NCBI RefSeq assembly: GCF_014837165.1
Contig: NZ_JACSPM010000002.1
Coordinates: 372,001-436,000 of the forward strand
DNA from: Microbacterium gallinarum
GTDB taxonomy: Bacteria > Actinomycetota > Actinomycetes > Actinomycetales > Microbacteriaceae
Reading direction: 5' to 3'
DNA: 64,000 nt
Positions within the stretch are counted from its first letter, which is position 1; every line of letters starts with the position of its first letter. A program made the translations under genes and the position numbers. Positions 17,390-24,983 of this stretch are shown here, piece by piece. Below the pieces are notes generated by a model. That model was not told the DNA's origin and did not search any database. It saw nothing but the letters and a program-made list of their open reading frames with translations.

Positions 17390-18181
17390 TCAGCTGCTCT
17401 TGCGCATCGCCCGGATGCCGGCCCACAGGCCGAGCGCGGCGAGCACCAGCGCGGCGACCCAGCCCCACAGCACCTCGACCGCCGCGAGGTCTCCGGCGAA
17501 GAGCGCGCGCTCGGCCTGCACCACCCAGTTCACCGGGTTCACGGTCGAGACCGCCTTCATCCAGCCCGGGCCGTCGTCGAGCGGAAGGAGCATGCCCGAC
17601 AGGATCAGCAACGGGAAGATCAGCGTCTGCTGCACGCCCCAGAACAGCCACTCGCGGTCCTTGGTCTTCAGCGCGAGCGTGTACGACAGCGAGCCGAGCC
17701 CGACGCCGAACACCGCGAGCAGCGCGAGACCGATGACCAGGCCGGGGACGTTGATGGTGAAGCCGAACGGCCAGGCGATCAGCACGATGATGAGCGCTTG
17801 GACCACGATCGGCGCGATCTCCTTGAGCGCGCGGCCCACCAGCAGCGACGACCGCGCGAGCGGTGCGACGAGCGTGCGCTCATGTGAGCCCGTCATCATC
17901 TCGTACTGAAGATTCGACCCCGTCGCACCGGTGCCGAACAGCACGATCATCACGAGCACACCAGGCACGAACCACTGCAGGGTCTCGCCCACCGGCGCGC
18001 CCGACGAGCCGATCAGCAGCGGCGCGAAGAGCCCGAGGAACACGAGGGGCTGCACGAGGCTGAAGATCAGAGTGAACGGGTCGCGCGCAACGGGCTTCAG
18101 TTCGCGGGTCAGCACGTTCCAGGTGTCGCGGGCGGGGTTCGCGCGCACGGCCGTGTCAGGCCGGATCTCGGTCGCGGTCAT
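17390..18181 (-). CDS. ABC-2 type exporter permease (DrrB-like)
   Basis: 263 aa. Six hydrophobic helices in the ABC-2 pattern. The start is cytoplasmic with TRELKPVARDPFTLIFSLVQ, and the family motif around VNPVNWVVQAERALF precedes the last helix. The ATG overlaps the ATPase stop (ATGA). With the ATPase it forms a daunorubicin-type exporter. The substrate could be a drug or lipid; it is not determined by the sequence. Confidence 0.9.
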   Translation of the reverse strand: MTATEIRPDTAVRANPARDTWNVLTRELKPVARDPFTLIFSLVQPLVFLGLFAPLLIGSSGAPVGETLQWFVPGVLVMIVLFGTGATGSNLQYEMMTGSHERTLVAPLARSSLLVGRALKEIAPIVVQALIIVLIAWPFGFTINVPGLVIGLALLAVFGVGLGSLSYTLALKTKDREWLFWGVQQTLIFPLLILSGMLLPLDDGPGWMKAVSTVNPVNWVVQAERALFAGDLAAVEVLWGWVAALVLAALGLWAGIRAMRKSS

Positions 18182-19218
18182 CGCTGGACTCCTTCCATGA
18201 CGGATGCCTCGGGCGAGGCATCCGTGCTCTCCTCTGTCTCTTCCGCCACGCCCTCGCCCGCCTCGCGCAGCGTGCGTCCCGTCAGGGCGAGGAACACGTC
18301 GTCGAGGGTCGGCGGAACGCCGGTCGCCCGCTGCACCGTGATGCCCGCGGCGTCGAGCGCACGCACCGCGGTCGGCAGCAGGGCGTCGCCGTCGGGCGCC
18401 GTGAGAGTGACGTCCGCGCCGTCGGCGCGCACCTCGCGGTCGGTGAGCCGCTGGATGACCGCGACGGCGGCTGCGGCATCCGCTTCGCCGGCGAAGCCGA
18501 ACGTCAGCAGATCGCCGGCCAGGTTCGCCTTCAGCGCGGCGGCGGTGTCGTCGGCGATGACCCGCCCCTTGTCCATGACCATGACACGCTCGGCGTAGCG
18601 GTCGGCCTCCTCGAGGTAGTGCGTGGTGAGGAACACGGTCGTGCCGTACTTCACGCGCAGCTCGAGGATGTGCTGCCACAGGTTGGCCCGGCTCTGCGGG
18701 TCGAGGCCGGTCGACGGCTCATCGAGGAAGATGAGTGGCGGCGCATGCATGAGCCCGAGCGCAACGTCCAGCCGTCGCTTCTGCCCGCCCGACAGCTGCT
18801 GCACCGAGCGGTTCGCGAACCCGGAGAGATCGAGCGACTCGATCAGCTCGTCGGCCCGCGCCCGGCTCGCCTGCTTCGACATGCCGTAGAACGCACCTTG
18901 ACTGAGCAGCTCGTCGCGGGCGCGCTGCGAGAAGCTGCCACTGGTCAACTGACCCACGTAGCCGATCCGCGCCCGCACATCGGCCGGCTGCTTCAGGATG
19001 TCGAAGCCGACGACCCGCGCCGTGCCGTCGGTCGGAGGGATGAGGGTGGTGAGCATGCGCAGGCTGGTCGACTTGCCCGCGCCATTGGGTCCCAGGAACG
19101 CCACGAGCTCGCCGCGCGCAACCTGGAAGGTGAGGTCGGTGACCGCCTCGACGGTCTTCTTCTTGACGGCGAAGCGCTTGGTCAGCCCCTGCGCTTCGAT
19201 GATCGGTTCATTCGCCAT
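18178..19218 (-). CDS. ABC exporter ATP-binding protein (DrrA-like)
   Basis: 346 aa. Walker A GPNGAGKST (about 40-48), signature LSGGQKRRLD, Walker B LIFLDEPSTGLD, and the switch His in TTHYLEEAD. A C-terminal domain (about 230-320) of the DrrA type ends in LDDVFLALTGR, followed by an acidic tail. ATG 19218 (MANEP) is chosen; an in-frame start at 19263 would run into the operator region. A 12-bp hairpin is encoded just before the stop (18200-18225). The gene is divergent from a WYL regulator, its likely controller. Confidence 0.92.
   Translation of the reverse strand: MANEPIIEAQGLTKRFAVKKKTVEAVTDLTFQVARGELVAFLGPNGAGKSTSLRMLTTLIPPTDGTARVVGFDILKQPADVRARIGYVGQLTSGSFSQRARDELLSQGAFYGMSKQASRARADELIESLDLSGFANRSVQQLSGGQKRRLDVALGLMHAPPLIFLDEPSTGLDPQSRANLWQHILELRVKYGTTVFLTTHYLEEADRYAERVMVMDKGRVIADDTAAALKANLAGDLLTFGFAGEADAAAAVAVIQRLTDREVRADGADVTLTAPDGDALLPTAVRALDAAGITVQRATGVPPTLDDVFLALTGRTLREAGEGVAEETEESTDASPEASVMEGVQR
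18200..18225. repeat. Perfect 12-bp inverted repeat inside the 3' end of the ATPase gene
   Basis: ACGGATGCCTCG, two G residues, then CGAGGCATCCGT. It encodes the tail residues TDASPEASV and sits about 20 bases before the ATPase stop and the overlapping permease start. In the message it would form a strong stem that could influence translational coupling or mRNA stability. Confidence 0.6.
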
Positions 19219-19239
19219 GCAGCAAGGGTAGAAAGCATT

Positions 19240-19258
19240 GCGGACGGATCCTGTCCGC
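19240..19258. promoter_or_regulatory. Candidate operator between the ABC exporter and the WYL regulator
   Basis: GCGGAC (19240-19245) and GTCCGC (19253-19258) form a perfect inverted repeat across GGATCCT. It is in the 62-bp gap between the divergent exporter and WYL regulator starts, the natural binding site for that regulator. Confidence 0.5.
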
Positions 19259-19280
19259 GTCATAGGGCAATCTTGAGGAC

Positions 19281-20300
19281 ATGTCCGATACGACCACGCG
19301 AGCCCTCTCGCTGCTCAATCTGCTCCAGACCCACCGTCACTGGCCGGGTTCGGAGCTCGCCGAGCGCCTCGGCGTCACCGAGCGCACCGTTCGCCGCGAC
19401 GTCGAGCGCCTGCGCGACCTGGGGTACCGCATCGAGTCGTCGCCGGGTGCCGCGGGCGGATACCGCCTCGAAGCGGGAAGCGCGGTCCCTCCTCTCCTGC
19501 TCACGGATGAAGAGGCGGTCGCGATGGCGATCGGGCTGCGGGTCGCGGCATCCCAGCGCCTCGTCTCCGGTCCCGAGACGACGATCACCGCCCTCGCGAA
19601 GCTCGAGCAGGTGCTGCCCGCACCGCTGCGGCGACGGGTGAACGCGCTCGCCGAGACGGTGCAGCCGGCAGGGCTCAACGCGGGCGCCGCGGTGTCGAGC
19701 GATGTGCTCGGCGAACTCGCGCTCGCATCCCGCGACCACGAGCGGGTGCGGTTCACGTACACCGCCGCGTCGGGCGAGGTCACGCGGCGCCGCGTCGAGC
19801 CGCACGCGCTCGCCCCGGCGGACCGCCACTGGTACCTGCTGTGCTGGGACCTCGAGAAGGACGACTGGCGCACGTTCCGCGTCGACCGTCTCGCCGACGT
19901 CGAGCACACGCGCGTGCTGTTCGAGCCGCGCCCGCTCACACCCGAGCAGATCGAGGAGTTCATCGTCGTCGCGCGGTCGTGGGTGCGGCAGAAGGTGGAA
20001 GCGGACGCCGTCATGGAGCTGCCGCTCGACGTGATGCGCGAGTACTTCGGGCAATGGGGTCAGGGCGCCGAGGCCGAGGACGACACCCGCACGCGGTGGC
20101 CGGTCGGCGGTGCCGACTGGCGCGAGACGATGTACGGGCTGATGTGGATCCCGCCGGGCGTCGAGTACACGACCGACCTGCAGGAGCCCGGCCGGTCCGA
20201 GCTGAGAGAGTCGCTGGAGCGGATGCTGCGCGCGATCGACGCGCCTCCGCCTCCGCCCCGCGGAGCCGCGCCACGCCCGCGCACGCCGACCCCCGACTGA
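19281..20300 (+). CDS. HTH/WYL-domain transcriptional regulator
   Basis: 339 aa. N-terminal DeoR-like helix-turn-helix (SELAERLGVTERTVRRDVER, LRDLGYRIESSPGAAGGYRL). A WYL domain follows at about 145-230, with HWYLLCWDLEKDDWRTFRVD carrying the ligand-binding aromatic and basic residues, then a WCX-like C-terminal extension. The tail is Pro-rich. WYL regulators sense nucleotides, nucleic acids or small ligands. Its divergent position next to the DrrAB-like exporter suggests local control. Confidence 0.9.
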   Translation: MSDTTTRALSLLNLLQTHRHWPGSELAERLGVTERTVRRDVERLRDLGYRIESSPGAAGGYRLEAGSAVPPLLLTDEEAVAMAIGLRVAASQRLVSGPETTITALAKLEQVLPAPLRRRVNALAETVQPAGLNAGAAVSSDVLGELALASRDHERVRFTYTAASGEVTRRRVEPHALAPADRHWYLLCWDLEKDDWRTFRVDRLADVEHTRVLFEPRPLTPEQIEEFIVVARSWVRQKVEADAVMELPLDVMREYFGQWGQGAEAEDDTRTRWPVGGADWRETMYGLMWIPPGVEYTTDLQEPGRSELRESLERMLRAIDAPPPPPRGAAPRPRTPTPD

Positions 20301-20313
20301 CGAGCCGGTCGCT

Positions 20314-20364
20314 GCTCGCCTGTCACATCGCGCCGCCCGCGGCGGCATTTCGTGACAGGGGAGC
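20314..20364. repeat. Dispersed inverted repeat CCTGTCAC-N25-GTGACAGG, copy 1
   Basis: Arms CCTGTCAC (20319-20326) and GTGACAGG (20352-20359) are separated by exactly 25 bases, with outer GCTC/GAGC arms. A second copy follows within 30 bases and a third is at 62651-62691. It sits downstream of the WYL gene. Confidence 0.7.
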
Positions 20365-20377
20365 CAGCGGTCGTCCT

Positions 20378-20428
20378 GCTCACCTGTCACAAAGGGCCAC
20401 GCATGGCGGCATTTCGTGACAGGCGAGC
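20378..20428. repeat. Dispersed inverted repeat CCTGTCAC-N25-GTGACAGG, copy 2
   Basis: Same architecture as copy 1: GCTC, one base, CCTGTCAC (20383-20390), 25 bases, GTGACAGG (20416-20423), one base, GAGC. The last 11 loop bases (GGCGGCATTTC) are identical to copy 1. Confidence 0.7.
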
Positions 20429-20509
20429 GGTCCCGAGGTTCGGGGGCGGCTTCCGGCACAGCGGGCTCGCAGGACGCGCACCTACGCTGGCGCCGACGGA
20501 AGGAGTGAC

Positions 20510-20917
20510 ATGCGCCGAGCCATCCTCGCGGGCGCCGGAGGGATGCTCCTGCTCCTGCTCACCGCTTGCTCCACCGGAGGACCCATGACCGACCCCACCA
20601 CCCCCTCATCGAGCCGCCCGCCGTTCGCGACGACCACGCCCGGCCCCGTCGGCCCGTCGGGCACCCCTGCCGACGTGTCGCCGGAGAAGTGGGATGCCCT
20701 CGCCACCGACCTCGCGGAGCGCGGGGTGGCAGGCGAGCCGGTGCTGGTCAGCGCCGAGGCTGTGACGTGGCCGAACGGCGCGCTCGGCTGCCCCAAGCCG
20801 GGCATGTCGTACACACAGGCCGTCGTCGACGGGATGCGCGTCGTCGTCGAGGTCGACGGGATGAGTTACGACTACCGCTTCGGCCGCGGCGACGCACCCG
20901 TGCTCTGCGAGGCCTGA
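20510..20917 (+). CDS. Small secreted lipoprotein, unknown function
   Basis: 135 aa. Strong GGAAGGAG before the ATG. Lipoprotein signal with LLLLLTAC and Cys at about residue 20. A Pro/Thr/Ser-rich linker (about 24-55) is followed by a compact C-terminal domain with AVTWPNGALGCPKPGMSYTQ and VVVEVDGMSYDYRFG, two Cys and conserved aromatics. This C-terminal pattern recurs in bacterial lipoproteins of unknown role. A bidirectional terminator follows. Confidence 0.8.
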   Translation: MRRAILAGAGGMLLLLLTACSTGGPMTDPTTPSSSRPPFATTTPGPVGPSGTPADVSPEKWDALATDLAERGVAGEPVLVSAEAVTWPNGALGCPKPGMSYTQAVVDGMRVVVEVDGMSYDYRFGRGDAPVLCEA

Positions 20918-20947
20918 GCGCAGCATCCGCTCGACTCAACCAGACGA

Positions 20948-20983
20948 CGAGGGCGGCACCCCCTTCCGGGAGTGCCGCCCTCG
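20948..20983. terminator. Bidirectional intrinsic terminator-like hairpin
   Basis: Perfect 12-bp stem CGAGGGCGGCAC (20948-20959) and GTGCCGCCCTCG (20972-20983) with a 12-base loop. It lies between the convergent ends of the lipoprotein gene and the subtilase gene. Confidence 0.75.
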
Positions 20984-20998
20984 TGCGACTGCGGAAGG

Positions 20999-23900
20999 CT
21001 ACTTCGTCTTGACGAGGACCGTCTCGCTCGTACCCGACTTGTTGTCGAGCACGACCGCCATCACACCGAGCGGCTTCTGCGTCGCGTACGCGTCACCGTC
21101 GACGGCGACGTCCACCGTGACGGTGCCGTTGCGCGGCACCTCGGCGTACTGGCCGTTCTCGAGCGCCGGCGACCACGGGTTGTACTTCGCGACACCCTCG
21201 ATCTCGTCGAAGAGGGCCGTGTCGGTGATCGAGTAGCTCGCGACCGTGTAGTCGAACGAGCCGGCGGCTGCGGTGAGCCCCAGGTCGCTCGCCCACACCG
21301 GCAGCATGATCGTGCTGCTGTCGGTCGGCGCCGTGGCGTAGAAGCCCGCGGCGAGCAGACCCTGCGGCGTGCTGATGAACACCTCGGAGCGGCCGCTGAC
21401 CGAGCCCGTGCGCACCAGACCGGAGTCGGCCGAGAACACGATCGCCTCGGGGTTCCCGTCGCCGTTGCGGTCGATCACCACGTCGAACTCGTTGCTCGAC
21501 ACGTTGGACCAGCGCGAGTGCGTGTTCACCGCGAACACGAGCACCTGGTCGCCGTCAGGCTGCGGGAACGACTGCACACCCGCCGACGCGAGGTCGATGC
21601 CGGTGTCGTTGAGCTTCTTCGACACGTCCTTCGGGTCGCTGAGACCCCACGTGAAGAAGTCCGCGCCTGCGGTCTGGGCGCCGATCGTGTTGGTCAGCTT
21701 GACCGCCTTGCCGGCGTCGGCAACCGTCTCCTTCTTGCCGAACAGCGCGCCGGTCTTCGAGGCGACGCGGCTGTCGGCACGCGGAACCATCAGGTACGGC
21801 ACACGCAGCGTCGAGGCGTCCGACGTGAGGACGACGTCGCCCGAGAACTCGTACTGGGCGAACGGATCGACCGTCGACGAGCCGACCGCGTCGGCGGCCG
21901 CGGTGAGGCCGACGATGACCGTCGCCTTGCCCTTGGCGGGGACCTTCACCGAGCTGCGGTTGAACGTGAGCGTCGCCTTCTCGGACTGCGCCGACGGAGC
22001 CGAGCTCACCTTGTAGGTGACGGCCGTGTCGCCGTGGTTCGTGATGGTGATCGTCTTCAGCCCCGCGAAGCCGAGCGACGACTCCTGGAACCCGAAGTTG
22101 AGCGCCGTCTCACGGAGCCAGCCGCTGTCGGTGCGGAACGCGTCGCCGGTCGCCGTGACCTTCGTCGCGACAGCCTGCGCGGCGTCGACGAGTCCGACTC
22201 CGCCGCGGGTCATCTGCTGGCCCGCGACCTTCTCCGGATCGGCCGACGACACGACGGCTGCGGAGACCTCGCCGGCCTTCCAGCCCGGGTGGGCCTGGAC
22301 GGCGAGAGCAGCGACGCCCGCAACGTGCGGGGCGGCCATCGACGTGCCCGAGATGGTGGCCGGGCCGTTGCCCGTGCCGACGCCGGTCGAGACGATCGAG
22401 ACGCCCGGCGCCGCGACATCCACAGCCACACCGCTGTCACCGCTGCGCGGGCCGTTCGACGAGAACGAGGCGTAGCCGCGGAACGAGGGGTTGGCGAGGT
22501 CGGCTGCGGCGATGGTCGCCGGAGCACTCGACACGAACTTCGGGCCGTCCGACATGCGGACGCCGAGGAACGGGATCGTGACGTTGAACGGGTCACCGTT
22601 GTCGGGGTTCTCGGTGATGACACCCTCGAACGGCGGGTAGTCGTTCGTGTTGTTCACCATGAGGGCGGCAGCGGCACCGGCCTGCTCCGCGAAGATCGGC
22701 CGCGCAGCGCGCGCGCACGTGCCTCGCTCCGAGACGGCGAGCTGGTTGAGACCCGGTGCCACACCGTTGCTGGTGTACGCCGCGACCGAGCAGCCGAGTG
22801 CCTCGTTCTCGGCCGTGGCCGGGTTGTCGGCCAGTCGCACGACCGTCATGCCGGGCAGGCCGGCCAGGTCGGCGCCGTTGGCGTTGATCGCCGAGACGGC
22901 CACGCCGTTCACCGTGACGGTGGCACCGGGGAAGCTCGCGGTGCTGTCCACCGCGGCGACCGAGATGACGCCCTCGCCGTTGCCGGGCGAGCCCGCGATG
23001 TACGGGGCAGGTCCGGAGTTGCCGGCCGAGGCGACGACGACGACGCCCGCGCCGATGGCGTTGGCGGCGGCGACGGCCTCGGGGTCGTCGGCACGGCCGA
23101 AGCTCGAGCCGAGCGACATGTTGATGACGTCCATGTCGTTGGCGACGGCCCAGTCGATGGCGGCGGTGGTGACGTTCGTCGAGCCGTCGCAGCCGAACAC
23201 GCGCAGGGCGTAGAGGTCGACCTCAGGCGCGACGCCGGGGCCGATCTTCCACGGCTGCGACGCGGTGGACTCGTCGTACGCGCCCGTGTAGGTCGCGCCG
23301 TCGGTGGTGACGCCGCTGCCGCCGGTGGTGCCGGCGACGTGGCTGCCGTGGCCGTTGCAGTCGAGCGGGTTGGCGTCGGGCTTGGGGACGCTGCCGTCCT
23401 CGTTGGCGTTGTAGTCGTCGCCGACGAAGTCCCAGCCGCCCTTGATGCGCGGCGCGTTCGGACCGAACAGCGCCGGGTCGGCCGCCTCGGTCTCGGCGGC
23501 GTTGGCCGCCTGGTAGGCCTCGACCGTGCCCGGGCCGCCGAAGTTGGCGTGGGTGTAGTCGATGCCGGTGTCGATGATGGCGACCTTGATGCCTTCGCCC
23601 GTGTAGCCGGTGTTCTGCCACACCTGCGGCACACCGAGATACGGGACCGAGACCGCGTTGTCGATCGTGTACGTGCGCGCGGCGTGGATGCCGACGACGT
23701 TGGGCAGCGCTGCCACAGCGTCGACCGCGTCGGCCGGGATGGTCGCCTGCACGCCGTTGTACGCAGACTGCATCGTGGCTTCGACGGCGCCGCCTTCGGC
23801 CTCGACAGCACCCACGACGGGCTGCTGGACCTTCTCGAGCGACTTCTTGATGGCACTGCGCTCGGACTTGCTGAGTTCGCGGCCCTTCTCGGCCTCGACC

Positions 23901-24109
23901 ACCGCGACCGGGTCGCCCGCGAGCTCGACGACGACGGTCACGTCGCCGTTCGAGTTCGCGCTGAGCGGCTCGACCGTAGCGCTCACGGGGCCCCGGGTGG
24001 GGGCTTCGTCGAATCGCGACGACGGGTCGTCGTCTGGCGCGGCGAATGCCGCGGTTGTGGGGAGTGACAGCGCCACGACAGCGGCGACCGCCAATACACG
24101 TCGGTACAA
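20999..24109 (-). CDS. Secreted subtilisin-family (S8) serine protease with PA domain
   Basis: 1036 aa from a TTG at 24109 with TAGGA five bases upstream. Signal peptide about 1-24 (cleaved after AFA). Inhibitor I9-like propeptide about 55-150. Catalytic domain: Asp180 (VAIIDTGID), His254 (NGHGSHVAGT), oxyanion Asn364 (SAGNSGP), Ser590 (SGTSMAAPH). A PA domain is inserted at about 400-535. The C-terminal 400 residues hold fibronectin-like beta domains and no sortase motif. The product is an extracellular protease of the large Vpr-like type. A well-formed promoter lies 85-110 bases upstream. Confidence 0.92.
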   Translation of the reverse strand: MYRRVLAVAAVVALSLPTTAAFAAPDDDPSSRFDEAPTRGPVSATVEPLSANSNGDVTVVVELAGDPVAVVEAEKGRELSKSERSAIKKSLEKVQQPVVGAVEAEGGAVEATMQSAYNGVQATIPADAVDAVAALPNVVGIHAARTYTIDNAVSVPYLGVPQVWQNTGYTGEGIKVAIIDTGIDYTHANFGGPGTVEAYQAANAAETEAADPALFGPNAPRIKGGWDFVGDDYNANEDGSVPKPDANPLDCNGHGSHVAGTTGGSGVTTDGATYTGAYDESTASQPWKIGPGVAPEVDLYALRVFGCDGSTNVTTAAIDWAVANDMDVINMSLGSSFGRADDPEAVAAANAIGAGVVVVASAGNSGPAPYIAGSPGNGEGVISVAAVDSTASFPGATVTVNGVAVSAINANGADLAGLPGMTVVRLADNPATAENEALGCSVAAYTSNGVAPGLNQLAVSERGTCARAARPIFAEQAGAAAALMVNNTNDYPPFEGVITENPDNGDPFNVTIPFLGVRMSDGPKFVSSAPATIAAADLANPSFRGYASFSSNGPRSGDSGVAVDVAAPGVSIVSTGVGTGNGPATISGTSMAAPHVAGVAALAVQAHPGWKAGEVSAAVVSSADPEKVAGQQMTRGGVGLVDAAQAVATKVTATGDAFRTDSGWLRETALNFGFQESSLGFAGLKTITITNHGDTAVTYKVSSAPSAQSEKATLTFNRSSVKVPAKGKATVIVGLTAAADAVGSSTVDPFAQYEFSGDVVLTSDASTLRVPYLMVPRADSRVASKTGALFGKKETVADAGKAVKLTNTIGAQTAGADFFTWGLSDPKDVSKKLNDTGIDLASAGVQSFPQPDGDQVLVFAVNTHSRWSNVSSNEFDVVIDRNGDGNPEAIVFSADSGLVRTGSVSGRSEVFISTPQGLLAAGFYATAPTDSSTIMLPVWASDLGLTAAAGSFDYTVASYSITDTALFDEIEGVAKYNPWSPALENGQYAEVPRNGTVTVDVAVDGDAYATQKPLGVMAVVLDNKSGTSETVLVKTK

Positions 24110-24192
24110 GGGGGTCCTACTTTCTCCGTACTGGGGGTTGGAGTGTGGATGGTCCCGTTTCGCTCTGGGGGTGGAAGCGAGACACTTCGGCG

Positions 24193-24221
24193 AACGTATG
24201 TGGCAATTCACATCAAGTCAA
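24193..24221 (-). promoter_or_regulatory. Predicted promoter of the subtilase gene
   Basis: Minus strand: -35 TTGACT (24216-24221), 17-bp spacer, -10 TACGTT (24193-24198). This leaves a leader of about 75-80 bases before the TTG start. The surrounding DNA is noticeably more AT-rich than the neighbours. Confidence 0.6.
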
Positions 24222-24330
24222 CGGTCGATTCTCAGGTTGAGCAGACCGCACAATCGACCCGCCGCCAGCGGCCGCCGACTTGTCCTGTTGCACAGTGAAC
24301 GGCGCCGTATCGAGAGATACGCTCGACGGC

Positions 24331-24807
24331 ATGAGCGACGAGGCGCAGGGCATATTCGACCGGATCGAGTCCGAGGAGCGTGAACTGGTCTTCCCCGGCT
24401 TCGACCTCTCGGATGCGTGGACCCTCGGCACTCGGATGCGCGCCGCCGCCGAGACCGCAAGCCTTCCGATCGTCATCGGCATCACGCTCGGCGATGCCCG
24501 CGTGTTCCACACCGCCCTGCCGGGATCGAGCGCCGACAACGACGGCTGGCTCGAGCGCAAGACCCGCGTCGCGCGCCGCTACGGCCGGTCGTCGTACGGG
24601 GTCGGCCAGTCGTTCCGCGCCGCCGGCAAGGACTTCGACGTCGACGCCCGTCTCGACCCGGGGCTGTACGCGGCGCACGGCGGTGTGTTCCCGCTGACCA
24701 TCGCGGGCGTGGGCGTCGTCGGCACGGTCGGAGTGTCAGGCCTCCCCCAGGCTGACGACCACGCCTTCGTGGTCGCGCAGCTTCGCGCGTACCTCGCTGA
24801 ATTGTGA
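24331..24807 (+). CDS. UPF0303 / heme-degrading-domain family protein
   Basis: 158 aa. It matches the HbpS-like UPF0303 family, seen in FDLSDAWTLGTRMR near the N-terminus, VFHTALPGSSADNDGWLERK, and AHGGVFPLTIAGVGVVGTVG near the C-terminus. Cytoplasmic, no signal peptide. Relatives bind heme or are of unknown function; enzymatic heme degradation is not certain. ATG 24331 is chosen over 24280 because the family sequence starts there. Confidence 0.8.
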   Translation: MSDEAQGIFDRIESEERELVFPGFDLSDAWTLGTRMRAAAETASLPIVIGITLGDARVFHTALPGSSADNDGWLERKTRVARRYGRSSYGVGQSFRAAGKDFDVDARLDPGLYAAHGGVFPLTIAGVGVVGTVGVSGLPQADDHAFVVAQLRAYLAEL

Positions 24808-24907
24808 TCGGATGCCGCACCCTGCGTTTCGTCACACGTCGACGCACAGCGACACCGACCGTCATTCTCGTCGTGCGTGTCGCCGGGCGCAGCTAGCGTG
24901 AGGTCAT

Positions 24908-24980
24908 CGCGACGGTCCGGGTGGTCCCGGGCACCGGCTCATACCCGGATGCGCTGCGGGTTCGACTCCCGCCGTCGCGT
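24908..24980 (+). tRNA. tRNA-like sequence with CAU anticodon and aberrant D arm
   Basis: A perfect 7-bp acceptor stem (CGCGACG 24908-24914 with CGTCGCG 24973-24979). Anticodon arm with 4 bp and loop CTCATAC (anticodon CAT at 24940-24942, T33 and A37 in place). T arm with 5 bp and canonical TTCGACT loop (24956-24972). The D arm is abnormal: about 4-5 bp with a very short TGGT-like loop, G instead of T at position 8, no A14 or A21. No encoded CCA. It lies four bases from the end of the convergent carboxypeptidase gene. It could be a divergent or decayed tRNA. Confidence 0.45.
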
Positions 24981-24983
24981 CGA

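Noticed and set aside
20972..24067. A 1031-codon plus-strand open frame antisense to the subtilase gene
   Set aside because: Pure shadow of the protease: the antisense frame is Arg/Val/Gly-rich with no motifs, while the protease has a full catalytic triad.
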